NCBI RefSeq assembly: GCF_021560175.1
Contig: NZ_CP091110.1
Location: forward strand, 2,966,001 to 3,030,000
DNA length: 64,000 nucleotides
Reading direction: 5' to 3'
Origin: Neobacillus drentensis
Lineage (GTDB): Bacteria; Bacillota; Bacilli; Bacillales; Cytobacillaceae
Of the stretch, positions 36,028 to 44,141 are shown piece by piece. Position 1 is the stretch's first letter; each line of letters begins with the position of its first letter. A program made the position numbers and the translations under genes. The notes beneath the pieces are model-generated. The model did not search any database, was not told where the DNA came from, and was given only the letters and a program-made list of their open reading frames with translations.

Positions 36028-36072
36028 TAAGGTCAACCAGAAATATTTAGCATTCTGGTTAACCTTATAATA
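36028..36072. repeat. Long inverted repeat at the IS110 outer end
   Basis: ATAAGGTCAACCAGAA pairs with TTCTGGTTAACCTTAT (one mismatch) around a 10-base loop. It may be a terminator or a target-site hairpin chosen by the element. The short dispersed repeat (GGGCAGTTTAGTTGAATAAG) follows at 36079-36104. Confidence 0.55.
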
Positions 36073-36105
36073 CGAACTGGGCAGTTTAGTTGAATAAGGA
36101 TTTTC

Positions 36106-36143
36106 TAAAAAATAAAATGCCCGACCGATTTGGAAGGGCATTT
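36106..36143 (-). terminator. Terminator of the DUF3231 gene, minus strand
   Basis: AAATGCCC pairs with GGGCATTT and is followed on the minus strand by TATTTTTTAG. It abuts the stop codon at 36148. Confidence 0.75.
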
Positions 36144-36147
36144 CTTG

Positions 36148-37152
36148 TTATTTTTGTTTTGCAATTTCTGTTCTATTAGGTGCAAGTGGAGGCTGTTCTA
36201 ACCATTGATTTTTTACCATAATATTGAACCAATTTTTTATAACCATAAGATTTTGTAAAATAGTAGCCTCAAAAGTGGTAACAAGGTCTGTTCGCATGGC
36301 TGATGCAAGACCTGCCCCATGATAGGTTTGTGCATTTTGAAACAAAAATCCCATGTGATACATTAATAACTTATCAGAAAATGGAGAGTCAGTTGAAATT
36401 GTCACTTCAGTTTCCAATGATTTTGGAACTGGTAAGTTATCAGCTTGAAGTATTTTTGCTAATGCTTTTATTTGTGCATCAGCAGTTTTCTCGGATTCAG
36501 TTAAAAATCTTCTTACTTCTTTGGATTCCGCCACCTGGCTGAATGCAATAGAAAGAGTTTTAGCAATAACACTTTTTTTCAGGTTAAAAGAAATAGAAAT
36601 GATTTCTGTAGCAGCAAGAGTTCTACCCTTTCCCAAAAAACCGTCTTTGAAATCCTTGCTTGAAATATATTGAGGGTGTTCATATGCATAAAATAATGGG
36701 TCTCTCTGAAAAAGTCCTTTATCAAGCAATAATTCTATCGTTTGGTGGTAAAACTTTTTCGCATCGTTATCACATGAGTCGTAAAAATCTCTTAGGTCTT
36801 TTCTAACAGAAGTGCTAAATGCAGTGATATGCCCAAATAATCCATGTAAAGTCATTACATGTAAATAATTTAGGCAGAATGCATCTGAAAACAATCTCTG
36901 TTTGCCTAAATACAAGTCGGATTCATTAAATCCAATTGGAACAGGAAACCCCTCATTCTCAAAAAAAGCGATAATTTGTCTCTTTTGTTTCTCGAATGTC
37001 TTGAGAGCATCATTAAAAACCGCTTTTATTGCTTCATCTTCAATAATTGAGTACATATATTTATTTACTGCATCTATCGCTGTTCCGCTTACATACTCAC
37101 CCCATAAAGAACCAACTTCAGAAGATGTTAATTTTAATTTTTCCGTTTCCAT
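36148..37152 (-). CDS. DUF3231 family protein (334 aa), second paralogue
   Basis: It has the same double four-helix layout as the gene at 8240, with SSEVGSLWGEYVSGTAID at residues 10-27 and a matching second half (TAEIISISFNLKKSVIAKTL). The two proteins share architecture and ends (NGWLEEPPQMENR versus NQWLEQPPLAPNR) but are well diverged, so they are old paralogues. Function is unknown. AGAGAGGTGAAAAT gives the ribosome binding site. It is monocistronic. Confidence 0.82.
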   Translation of the reverse strand: METEKLKLTSSEVGSLWGEYVSGTAIDAVNKYMYSIIEDEAIKAVFNDALKTFEKQKRQIIAFFENEGFPVPIGFNESDLYLGKQRLFSDAFCLNYLHVMTLHGLFGHITAFSTSVRKDLRDFYDSCDNDAKKFYHQTIELLLDKGLFQRDPLFYAYEHPQYISSKDFKDGFLGKGRTLAATEIISISFNLKKSVIAKTLSIAFSQVAESKEVRRFLTESEKTADAQIKALAKILQADNLPVPKSLETEVTISTDSPFSDKLLMYHMGFLFQNAQTYHGAGLASAMRTDLVTTFEATILQNLMVIKNWFNIMVKNQWLEQPPLAPNRTEIAKQK

Positions 37153-37609
37153 ATTTTCACCTCTCTTGTATTATTTCCAGATATATATGATTTTATGGTT
37201 TTTAAAGTAAGAAGATAATTTTCTTATGAATTAACGAAGAATACGATACTCTGAAAAAGTTATTGCTGATATTAGTTGTATGGAGAAATTAGATTGTGAA
37301 GAAGTGTACTTAAAGTAAAGGGTGCTTTAGCAAATAAGCAATAAAAATGTAGAGCCTTAAAATATGCAAGTTTTTATGCACTACTTGCGAATTTTGGCTC
37401 ATTTTACATTCATAATACATACTGCCGTTTATGGCATTTTTTAATGGCCCAATACATTAAATCCTATTTGTGATTCTAAACCTGAAAATAGTTAATTTTT
37501 CCAAAAATATCCCTTGAAACTTACTTGTAAAAAATAGACAATATAGTAGTAATTTGTTTTACCGTTTATTGTAAAATTCGCTAGTAATCTATGTTGAAAG
37601 GGTAGGGTT
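37153..37609. other. Gap with one dispersed repeat
   Basis: A copy of the second repeat type (GATTGTGAAGAAGTGTACTT..AGTAAAGGGTGC) lies at 37292-37329. Otherwise the gap is AT-rich and probably holds the promoters of both divergent genes; I cannot place them with confidence. Confidence 0.4.
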
Positions 37610-38860
37610 ATGGAAACAGCAAAAAGAATTGGTACAGAAAATGAACAAACACGTCCCCCGCGTCAGAAGAAATTAATTTTTCTGGGGATCCTTGTTCTTA
37701 TACTCATTTTGGTTATGGTAAGTTTAGCAATAATAGAATTTAATAAAAGGGATGTAAAGAAGTTAGTCTTTATTCATCCAACAGAAAAAACATTTATAAA
37801 AACAAAAACAGTGTCGGCACGTGTGGTACAAAGTGATACGGAAACGATTTATGTAAATGCATCAAAAGGATCTATAAAGGAGATTTTTGTAAAAGAAGGG
37901 GAAAGGGTCGCTAAAGGACAACAGCTCTTTTCTTATGAAGGCTCAGCATTAAAGGCAGAACTTGGACAAGCTGAAGTAAATAAACAATTAGCAGAAACGA
38001 GTGCTCAACAGCTGAAAGAGCAAATCGCATCGTTAGAAACGGATATACTGGAAGCTGAGTCTACTACTATACCTGTTACAAGTGACCCAACCAATCTAAC
38101 TGATGTGGGGGATTCAGGTTCTATCGCTGATCAATCCATCCTGTCACTCAATGCGGAACTAAATACAGTAAAAGCTGACGCTCATGCCGCAGAATTAAAG
38201 GTAGAAAAATATACGTTGGAGGCTGAAAAGCTCAAAGCCGAGCTCGATTCATTAATTGTCTCTAGCAACACTGCAGGTGTGATCGTTAACTTGAACAAAA
38301 ATGTAGGGCAAGGTTTCCAAGCAAAAGATAATCAGCAATTAGCGATCATGAAAATCGCATCGAATGCACCGGTTAAAATAGAAGGAAAGCTAACCGAAGC
38401 AGAAAAGGCTAAAATTACTCAGGGCCAACCGATAACAGTAACTTCTAATGTCGTTGCCAACAAGAAGTGGAGTGGGAAAATAACGGAGGTAAGTGATTAT
38501 CCTACTTATAAAGGACCGGTTAAAAAGGAAAAAGATTTACAAAATGAACCGGTTCCGTCCTATTCTTTTGAAGCAAGTCTTGATTCACAAAAAGGACTAT
38601 ATCCTGGCTACTCTACCTCACTGGACGTAGTTGTGCAGTCAAAACCATTTCTAGCAGTTCCTGAAACGAGTATCATAGGGATTGGAAAATCGACGTATGT
38701 AATGGTACAAAAGAAAGGAATTCTACAGAAACAAAAGGTAGAAACTGGTCAAAAAAGAGGTCAATGGGTTGCGATCCTTAAGGGGTTAAAAGGAGAAGAC
38801 AAAGTAGGAGTCAATCCTTCTTGGATTGTTCACCTTGGTACACTTATTCACTTAAATTAA
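37610..38860 (+). CDS. HlyD/RND-type membrane fusion (efflux adaptor) protein
   Basis: One N-terminal membrane helix (about 20-43) is followed by a split biotinyl-lipoyl domain (VNASKGSIKEIFVKEGERVAKGQQLFSYEG, about 78-107, and SNTAGVIVNLNKNVGQGF, about 222-239). A coiled-coil hairpin of about 110 residues lies between them, then beta-barrel segments. Gram-positive proteins of this type partner ABC exporters (YknX-like) or peptide transporters. Here no transporter gene is next to it, so its partner must be encoded elsewhere or lost. GAAAGGGTAGGGTT precedes the ATG. A strong terminator follows. Confidence 0.85.
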   Translation: METAKRIGTENEQTRPPRQKKLIFLGILVLILILVMVSLAIIEFNKRDVKKLVFIHPTEKTFIKTKTVSARVVQSDTETIYVNASKGSIKEIFVKEGERVAKGQQLFSYEGSALKAELGQAEVNKQLAETSAQQLKEQIASLETDILEAESTTIPVTSDPTNLTDVGDSGSIADQSILSLNAELNTVKADAHAAELKVEKYTLEAEKLKAELDSLIVSSNTAGVIVNLNKNVGQGFQAKDNQQLAIMKIASNAPVKIEGKLTEAEKAKITQGQPITVTSNVVANKKWSGKITEVSDYPTYKGPVKKEKDLQNEPVPSYSFEASLDSQKGLYPGYSTSLDVVVQSKPFLAVPETSIIGIGKSTYVMVQKKGILQKQKVETGQKRGQWVAILKGLKGEDKVGVNPSWIVHLGTLIHLN

Positions 38861-38997
38861 GCAATCATTTGAACCATTACGAAATTAATCATACAGCACA
38901 TGGGTAACTTACGATTCCCCATAATCTTTTCGATTGTAATTGAGTGGACACGAAAAGATAAAGGGCAAAAATTATCTATTGCCGCTTAAACTGTTTG

Positions 38998-39041
38998 AAA
39001 TGCTGGCTTCTCTTTTACGAGAGGCCAAGCATTTTTTTTTG
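38998..39041 (+). terminator. Terminator downstream of the adaptor gene
   Basis: AATGCTGGCTTCTC pairs with GAGAGGCCAAGCATT (minor bulges) and is followed by eight T's. Confidence 0.85.
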
Positions 39042-39082
39042 TTGGTTGAACGTATCTCCCGGATCACTCCACAGAAATATAG

Positions 39083-39262
39083 GACCAAATCCGTAATTTA
39101 AAAAATGACCTAGAACTTTTTCTAAAGAGCGAGGATGATTACAAAATACACGATTTGATGATTAAACGAAATGGCGAAGGATTCATTTCAACCAATTTTA
39201 TCGACATTTCCCAACAAAAATCGGCTATAATAAATACTAATAAGAGAGGTGGTGAGGAATAA
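39083..39262 (+). pseudogene. C-terminal gene fragment coupled to the coiled-coil gene
   Basis: An open frame without an early start encodes protein-like sequence (RNLKNDLELFLKSEDDYK, then RNGEGFISTNFIDISQQ). Its TAA shares one base with the ATG of the next gene. A Met codon occurs only at 39158. It looks like the tail of a gene truncated at its 5' end; the family is not recognised. Confidence 0.45.
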
Positions 39263-39588
39263 TGGAAAAAACGCTTAATTTGATTTTGACTGAACAAAAA
39301 AGACAGGGAGATTTATTGCATCAATTAATTAATGCAGTTGCAGCATTAAATGTAAAAATTACTGAAATGGATGGAAAGGTTTCTGAATTGAGCGGGAAAA
39401 TTACCGAATTGGACGGAAAAATCACTCAAACAAATGAAAAAATTACCTCAATTGAAAAAAAACTAGATTCCGTCTCAGAGGAAGTTAAAGAAATAAAGGT
39501 AACAATGGCAACAAAACATGACCTCGAATACTATGATCAAATGATTTCAGTGCATTCTAGGGAAATTTATAAACTAAAAAATCACTAA
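39262..39588 (+). CDS. Coiled-coil protein with tandem GKITELD repeats (108 aa)
   Basis: Residues about 30-75 consist of a repeating unit (VKITEMDGKVSELSGKITEL, then DGKITQTNEKITSIEKK) that predicts a continuous coiled coil. No signal peptide or membrane segment is seen. The DNA has matching imperfect 21-base repeats, so length could vary between strains. GGTGGTGAGG supplies the ribosome binding site. The gene overlaps the fragment upstream by one base. The role is unknown; similar small coiled coils occur in phage and plasmid regions. Confidence 0.65.
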   Translation: MEKTLNLILTEQKRQGDLLHQLINAVAALNVKITEMDGKVSELSGKITELDGKITQTNEKITSIEKKLDSVSEEVKEIKVTMATKHDLEYYDQMISVHSREIYKLKNH

Positions 39589-39694
39589 ATCTCTCCAATA
39601 GATTCCTCAATATACTAAATTCAATCTAACCTTCTTAAATGCTCTTGTTGTCTAAATGAGATTCTGACTGCTGATGAAAATCTCTATGCTCCGA

Positions 39695-39832
39695 AAAGGC
39701 TTTAAAGTTTAATAGAAAATGAACGGGATCACATTGATCATTTGTTTAAAAATTAGGCCAGTTCAGTATATCAAGGATTCTAACGAATTCCTATTTTTCT
39801 GTAGACCAGAGTGCACTCGGTCTTTTTTTTGT
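39695..39832 (+). repeat. Duplicated segment (copy 2) ending in a terminator
   Basis: Homologous to 30143-30278. It encodes the same tail in frame (SLIENERDHIDHLFKN then stop) and the same hairpin GACCAGAGTGCACTCGGTC with a long T-run. No gene now uses it. The rest of the 39589-39956 gap shows nothing. Confidence 0.7.
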
Positions 39833-39956
39833 GCATATCCTTTGTAAAGCTTTTAAAAGAGTAGAAAATGGCACTATTAAAATTTAAATTCTTTTGTCCA
39901 ATCAAAATAAACCTCTACCACATGTTATAAAGTAAAAACTAAAAAAGAGGGAAGCC

Positions 39957-40349
39957 ATGCTTGCAAATAAAATAATTTCAACAGGTTTACAATATTTAGG
40001 AACTCCTTATGTGTTTAACGCTCCATCCTATCAAACAGATTCATTTGATTGCAGTTCATTTATAAAGTGTATTTTTGAAATGAATGGAATTATTCTCCCT
40101 AGAAACTCTCGCCAGCAATTTGAAGTAGGGGTTCCGATTTCTTTTGATCAAATCAAGAAAGGAGATCTATTATTTTTTACGACCAGTGAGAGAAAAAATA
40201 GGAAAAGGCTATCAAGAATTGGACATGTAGCCATTTATATTGGACAAGATCAAATGCTTCATACCTATAGACAAGGTAAAAAAGTGATGATTTCAGTATT
40301 AAACTCGTATTGGAAGGAATCATTTATTGGAGCGAAAAGGGTAGTATAG
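39957..40349 (+). CDS. NlpC/P60 family cysteine peptidase (130 aa)
   Basis: A bare catalytic domain with the Cys in FDCSSFIKCIF (about 34-44), the His in GHVAIYIG (about 89-96) and the third polar residue in LHTYRQ. NlpC/P60 enzymes cut the D-Glu-mDAP bond in peptidoglycan peptides. There is no signal peptide or wall-binding domain, so it may act in the cytoplasm on recycled muropeptides or be exported by another route. AAGAGGGAAGCC precedes the ATG. Confidence 0.87.
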   Translation: MLANKIISTGLQYLGTPYVFNAPSYQTDSFDCSSFIKCIFEMNGIILPRNSRQQFEVGVPISFDQIKKGDLLFFTTSERKNRKRLSRIGHVAIYIGQDQMLHTYRQGKKVMISVLNSYWKESFIGAKRVV

Positions 40350-40370
40350 GTAGTGCCAAAAATGTTTAAT

Positions 40371-40415
40371 TTGGCAGATATGGTATTGAACCGGACTCAT
40401 ACCTGCCAATTTTTG
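40371..40415 (+). terminator. Terminator of the NlpC/P60 gene
   Basis: TTGGCAGATATG pairs with CATACCTGCCAA (one mismatch) and is followed by TTTTTG. Confidence 0.75.
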
Positions 40416-40417
40416 TT

Positions 40418-40521
40418 TTAGCGCTTATTAGTATAATAATCGATATTTTCTTCAATTCTTCTTTTTAATTCCTCAAATGTGAATAGTCTTTCTCCATTTA
40501 CAATTCTTGTTTTAGTAACCC
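40418..40521 (-). pseudogene. Possible transposase C-terminal fragment
   Basis: A minus-strand frame ends GERLFTFEELKRRIEE then NIDYYTNKR and a stop. FEELKxxIxxxIxYYNxKR is typical of the end of IS3-family integrase-type transposases. Nothing upstream in frame continues it. The rest of the gap to 40976 holds one small gene and a terminator. Confidence 0.3.
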
Positions 40522-40652
40522 TATAAATCTAACTTTTACGATAGAACGAACAAATAACTGTTTCATCTGATTGAAAAGGGGTAGATACAGTATTGGACTT
40601 TTGATGGTATGTAGGTAACGAACCAAATCCATGTGCAAAGGAGGTGTCGACC

Positions 40653-40727
40653 ATGGAAAAATATGAATACCTAAATGCATGGGCGAATATTAGTGAATTA
40701 ATATATTATGCTACACACGAAGAGTAA
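40653..40727 (+). CDS. Small peptide gene (24 aa)
   Basis: AAAGGAGGTGTCGACC directly before the ATG is an almost perfect ribosome binding site. The peptide starts MEKYEYLNAWANISELIYYA and ends THEE; it is acidic and Tyr-rich and could form one amphipathic helix. No family is recognised. It may be a functional small protein or the truncated start of a longer lost gene. Confidence 0.4.
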   Translation: MEKYEYLNAWANISELIYYATHEE

Positions 40728-40872
40728 CAGGTCGGAAAAAGTACCGAAATAATTCGGGCTAAAACATAAATAACATAACGTTTTATCAAGCATTTCCAAC
40801 ACCAAATCAAGATACTTAAAAAAACTGCTGCTAAACACAAGATTTTATTTTAAGAACCATAGGTAGAGGATA

Positions 40873-40915
40873 AGAAAAAGGGTGAACCACCAGTTGAAGG
40901 TGTTCGCCCTTTTTC
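40873..40915. terminator. Terminator of GntR repressor, copy 2
   Basis: GGGTGAACCACC pairs with GGTGTTCGCCC (one mismatch) between A- and T-runs, the same module as at 15776, 14424 and 11699. Duplication homology extends left to about 40813. Confidence 0.8.
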
Positions 40916-40976
40916 TTTATCTTTGGACTTTAAGAGTGACCTCTTATAGGGAGCTATCCGAATACTTTTAATAAAT

Positions 40977-41690
40977 TCACTTATTAAATTTATATGTATA
41001 GGTATTACCATTATAAAAAGTCTCAAAATATCCAAGAATGCTTTCCTTACCATCAAGAGAAACAGTAGTAATGGCTTTTGATTTCAGAAGGGCCCCTTGG
41101 TCGATTTGCAATAGTTTTTTCTGTTCAGGGGTAGGCAAAACGGCCTCCATCTCTAATTCACTGCCAAGAACGGAATATCCTAAAGATTTCAAGTAATCAT
41201 AAAAGGAGTGATTTAAAGCGTCTACATTTATCGCAGGCAGGACTTCTGTAGATACATAGTTATAGCTTATAGCAATTGGATTACCATTACCTGTTCGTAA
41301 TCGAACAAAATAATGAACAAAAACATTGTCTTTTAAATCTATTTTTTTGGAAATCACAGGTATTTCGTTAGATTTTATAAGTTTATAAGAAAGGAGCTTT
41401 GATCCAGGTAAAAGCCCAATACTCCTCATATCTTCTGAGAAACTTGATTGATTTTCCAGAGACTTTGTAACATGTGAAGACGATACAAAGCTGCCTTTTC
41501 CAGAAATACGAGTAATATATTTTTTTTCTACAAGTTTATTTAGAGCTTTATTTATGGTCATTCTACTGTAACCAAAGAGTTCAGCTAGCTGTTCTTCCGT
41601 TTCAATCTGGTCACCAACTTTAAGTTCCCCCGAATTAATCCTATTAATTAAATAATCTTCCACTATTGTATATTTTGGGGTATTTTTCAT
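40977..41690 (-). CDS. GntR/UTRA family repressor, copy 2
   Basis: A 237-residue duplicate of the repressor at 15851, with an unchanged winged-helix core (ETEEQLAELFGYSRMTINKA) and scattered changes in the UTRA half (for example YYVR for HFVR and LGYSVLGS for LDYTVLGS). The same DNA specificity is therefore expected, while the effector pocket may have drifted. ATG 41690 matches copy 1; seven further upstream codons have no counterpart there. It is divergent from operon copy 2. Confidence 0.9.
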   Translation of the reverse strand: MKNTPKYTIVEDYLINRINSGELKVGDQIETEEQLAELFGYSRMTINKALNKLVEKKYITRISGKGSFVSSSHVTKSLENQSSFSEDMRSIGLLPGSKLLSYKLIKSNEIPVISKKIDLKDNVFVHYFVRLRTGNGNPIAISYNYVSTEVLPAINVDALNHSFYDYLKSLGYSVLGSELEMEAVLPTPEQKKLLQIDQGALLKSKAITTVSLDGKESILGYFETFYNGNTYTYKFNK

Positions 41691-41800
41691 GTCTTTATGA
41701 CCCCTTTCCATTTATTCTTGAAAATTTTCTATCATGCAATAATAGTTTATTCCGTATTGACAGTATTATGAGACTTTAATGGATGGAGAGAGAATAAAAT

Positions 41801-41829
41801 TATATACATATCTATATTTGTATATACAT
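41801..41829. promoter_or_regulatory. Putative repressor operator 1, operon copy 2
   Basis: TATATACATA, 8 bases, TGTATATACAT, at the position matching 16667. The core palindrome TGTATATACA is unchanged although bases around it differ. Confidence 0.65.
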
Positions 41830-41922
41830 CGTAGTACAAATTATAAAAGGTTAATTTCAGAATGCTGAGCCATCAGATGAGGGGTTGAATCAATAATAAG
41901 GAGGAGACATTAATTTTAAAAA

Positions 41923-41952
41923 TCTATACATATTCATATTTGTATATACATA
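41923..41952. promoter_or_regulatory. Putative repressor operator 2, operon copy 2
   Basis: Matches 16797, with one change in the left half (TCTATACATA) and an intact TGTATATACATA. The AAGGAGGAG motif upstream is conserved as well, but no start codon in frame follows it in this copy. Confidence 0.62.
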
Positions 41953-42087
41953 GTATTATAACAAATGCATTTCAAGGAAAGGAATAAGCAACATTTCCTT
42001 CTGAATATTTAGTTAGTGGTAGGAGGTGTGAATCTTTAACAAGTTTAGCAGAAATGGCTTTGTTAAGTCTAATAGGAGTGATTAGGA

Positions 42088-43158
42088 ATGAAGATGATTG
42101 ATTATATCTACGATCAGCCCAGCAGGCTAAAAAAAATCTTAGCGTCCAGAGATGATACTTGTATACCATTACTTAACTATATCGAAAAGAATCAAATTAA
42201 AAGAGTTTATTTGACGGGATCGGGAACAAGCTATCATGCGGCCTTATTAATGAAAATGTATTTTGATCAATATACAGACTTTGAAACATCCGTTTCGATC
42301 CCTACATTTTTTTCAAGATATGAAATTCTCAGTAAAAATTATAAAAAAGAAGAAACCATGCTGATTGCTATTTCCCAGTCGGGAACGTCGATATCCTCCA
42401 TAAATGCAGTGAAAAAAGGGAATCAATTGGGAATTCAGACCGTTGCCCTAACCGAAGATTTAAACAGTCTCATCACGAATGAAGCGGGGCTAACAATTCA
42501 TTTAAATTGCGGGAAAGAGAAGATTCCAATTGAAACAAGAGGATATACTGCTACTGTATTTACTGCCATCCTCTTGGCTGTTGAAATTGGCAAGCAAACT
42601 GGTAATCTATCAGAGCTTGATTATACAGCAATAATGGAAACATTGGAAAAGGATATAGGTCAACTGCCAACTGCCATAGAGCACATTGAAGAATGGTACC
42701 TGAAAAACAAATATGAACTAATCTCCATGGAAAAAGGGGCGATCGCAGGTTATGGCTATCATTATGTGACTGCGATGGAAGGTTATTTAAAGATGTACGA
42801 AACCTTTCATAAACCACTTTCTGCCCACGAACTTGAAGAATTGCTTCATGGATATGAGATGGCCTTTGACTCTAAGCAATATATTTTTATGATTGCATCT
42901 GAGGGAGAAGAGCTCCATTCAATCGATAAGTTCCGGTCTTTTTTAGATCAGTTAACAGAGCATCAATTTGTCATCACCAATCAAACGATCAATCTTAGAA
43001 GTAAAGACTTATCCTTAGCTGCCCCTGTAAGCAAGGTGTTTAGTCCTATTCTTTTCATTTTGCCGTTTCAACTAATGGCTGCCAGGAATTGCGAATCCAT
43101 AGGGTATGACACGTCAATCTATCCACATAAAATCAGAAGCTTCTCTCACGTAAGATAA
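42088..43158 (+). CDS. SIS-domain sugar isomerase/deglycase, copy 2 (operon gene 1)
   Basis: A 356-residue duplicate of the protein at 16980. GSGTSYHAALLMK, ISQSGTSISS and ELEELLHGYEMAF are kept, so catalytic and sugar-phosphate contacts look intact. Changes cluster in surface loops (for example the linker after IGKQTGNLSELDY). AATAGGAGTGATTAGGA upstream gives the ribosome binding site. The absence of stops or frameshifts argues that copy 2 is expressed and under selection. Confidence 0.85.
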   Translation: MKMIDYIYDQPSRLKKILASRDDTCIPLLNYIEKNQIKRVYLTGSGTSYHAALLMKMYFDQYTDFETSVSIPTFFSRYEILSKNYKKEETMLIAISQSGTSISSINAVKKGNQLGIQTVALTEDLNSLITNEAGLTIHLNCGKEKIPIETRGYTATVFTAILLAVEIGKQTGNLSELDYTAIMETLEKDIGQLPTAIEHIEEWYLKNKYELISMEKGAIAGYGYHYVTAMEGYLKMYETFHKPLSAHELEELLHGYEMAFDSKQYIFMIASEGEELHSIDKFRSFLDQLTEHQFVITNQTINLRSKDLSLAAPVSKVFSPILFILPFQLMAARNCESIGYDTSIYPHKIRSFSHVR

Positions 43159-43218
43159 TTTTTATTAACACGTTATGTCTATACAACAGCCATTCATACT
43201 TCTGGAAGGGGGTTTATC

Positions 43219-43635
43219 GTGTCTTATCAATTTTTAATCGCTACCCATGGTCGTCTAGCAGAAGGATTCTATGAGTCTGTAAAGTTTTTTAACAGTCAGA
43301 TAGAAAATGTTCACTATATGAATGCCTATGTGGAGCATAACGATTTTGAGAAGGACTTTATCGAGAAAGTGAAAGAACTATCCGGATCTCCACTCATTGT
43401 CTTGACAGATATTCCAGGTGGAAGCGTCAATAGAATTGCTTCAAAACACTTGGCTGGATTCGGCTATAAAGTGATTAGCGGGATTAATTTATCGATTCTT
43501 TTGGAATTGGTGTTTAGTCCTGAAACGATGAATGAGGAAACCATTGAGAGGCTTGTAACATCGTCAAGAGAACAATTAGTATTCATGAACAAATTAATGG
43601 AAGAAATGGAAGGGAAGGAGTTTACGGATGATTAG
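43219..43635 (+). CDS. PTS mannose-family EIIA component, copy 2
   Basis: Starts at GTG 43219 after GGAAGGGGG. The N-terminus (MSYQFLIATHGRL) differs from copy 1 only before the active His region. The phosphorylation motif and LTDIPGGSVNRIA are unchanged. It overlaps EIIB by 8 bases exactly as in copy 1, so the coupled layout has been maintained. Confidence 0.9.
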   Translation: MSYQFLIATHGRLAEGFYESVKFFNSQIENVHYMNAYVEHNDFEKDFIEKVKELSGSPLIVLTDIPGGSVNRIASKHLAGFGYKVISGINLSILLELVFSPETMNEETIERLVTSSREQLVFMNKLMEEMEGKEFTDD

Positions 43636-44122
43636 TTTAGTTAGAGTGGATGATCGCTTGGTCCACGGAATGGTAGCAGTTTCCTGGACTAGTGCATTGA
43701 AGCCGGATTGTATTTTAGTGGCGAATGATGCGGCTTCAAAGGATGCATTTATGAGTATGACAATGAAAATGGCGAAACCAGCTGGGGTTAGTTTGATTAT
43801 TAAAACTATCGAAGAATCCATAAGCATACTAAATAGTGAAAAATACAAAAGTAAAAAGTTTTTTGTTGTGACGGAAAGTGTAGAAGATGCTTATAAAGTC
43901 AGTGAACAGGTTGATGGTATTAAAACGGTTAATATTGGGACAGCAGGATTAAAAAAGAAAGAAAAATTAATTTCAACCTTGCCGCAAATCAAAATGACAA
44001 TCGAAGATTTTGAGTATGCTAGAAAGCTGCATGAAAAAGGAATTGACGTTTTTGCTCAAGTTACTCCTTCTTTAGAAAGAATGAATTATGAGGGAATCCT
44101 TAAAGCATTTCAAACTATTTAG
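43628..44122 (+). CDS. PTS mannose-family EIIB component, copy 2
   Basis: 164 residues, active His in DDRLVHGMV. About five substitutions from copy 1 (for example SI for GI near residue 61 and FQTI for FHTI at the end), all away from the phosphorylation site. Subunits of the two systems could therefore mix. Confidence 0.93.
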   Translation: MISLVRVDDRLVHGMVAVSWTSALKPDCILVANDAASKDAFMSMTMKMAKPAGVSLIIKTIEESISILNSEKYKSKKFFVVTESVEDAYKVSEQVDGIKTVNIGTAGLKKKEKLISTLPQIKMTIEDFEYARKLHEKGIDVFAQVTPSLERMNYEGILKAFQTI

Positions 44123-44141
44123 CTAAGAGGAGGCAAAAGTA

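Noticed and set aside
40498..40680. 60-codon minus-strand frame
   Set aside because: It runs antisense across the strong ribosome binding site and start of the small peptide gene and shows no family pattern.
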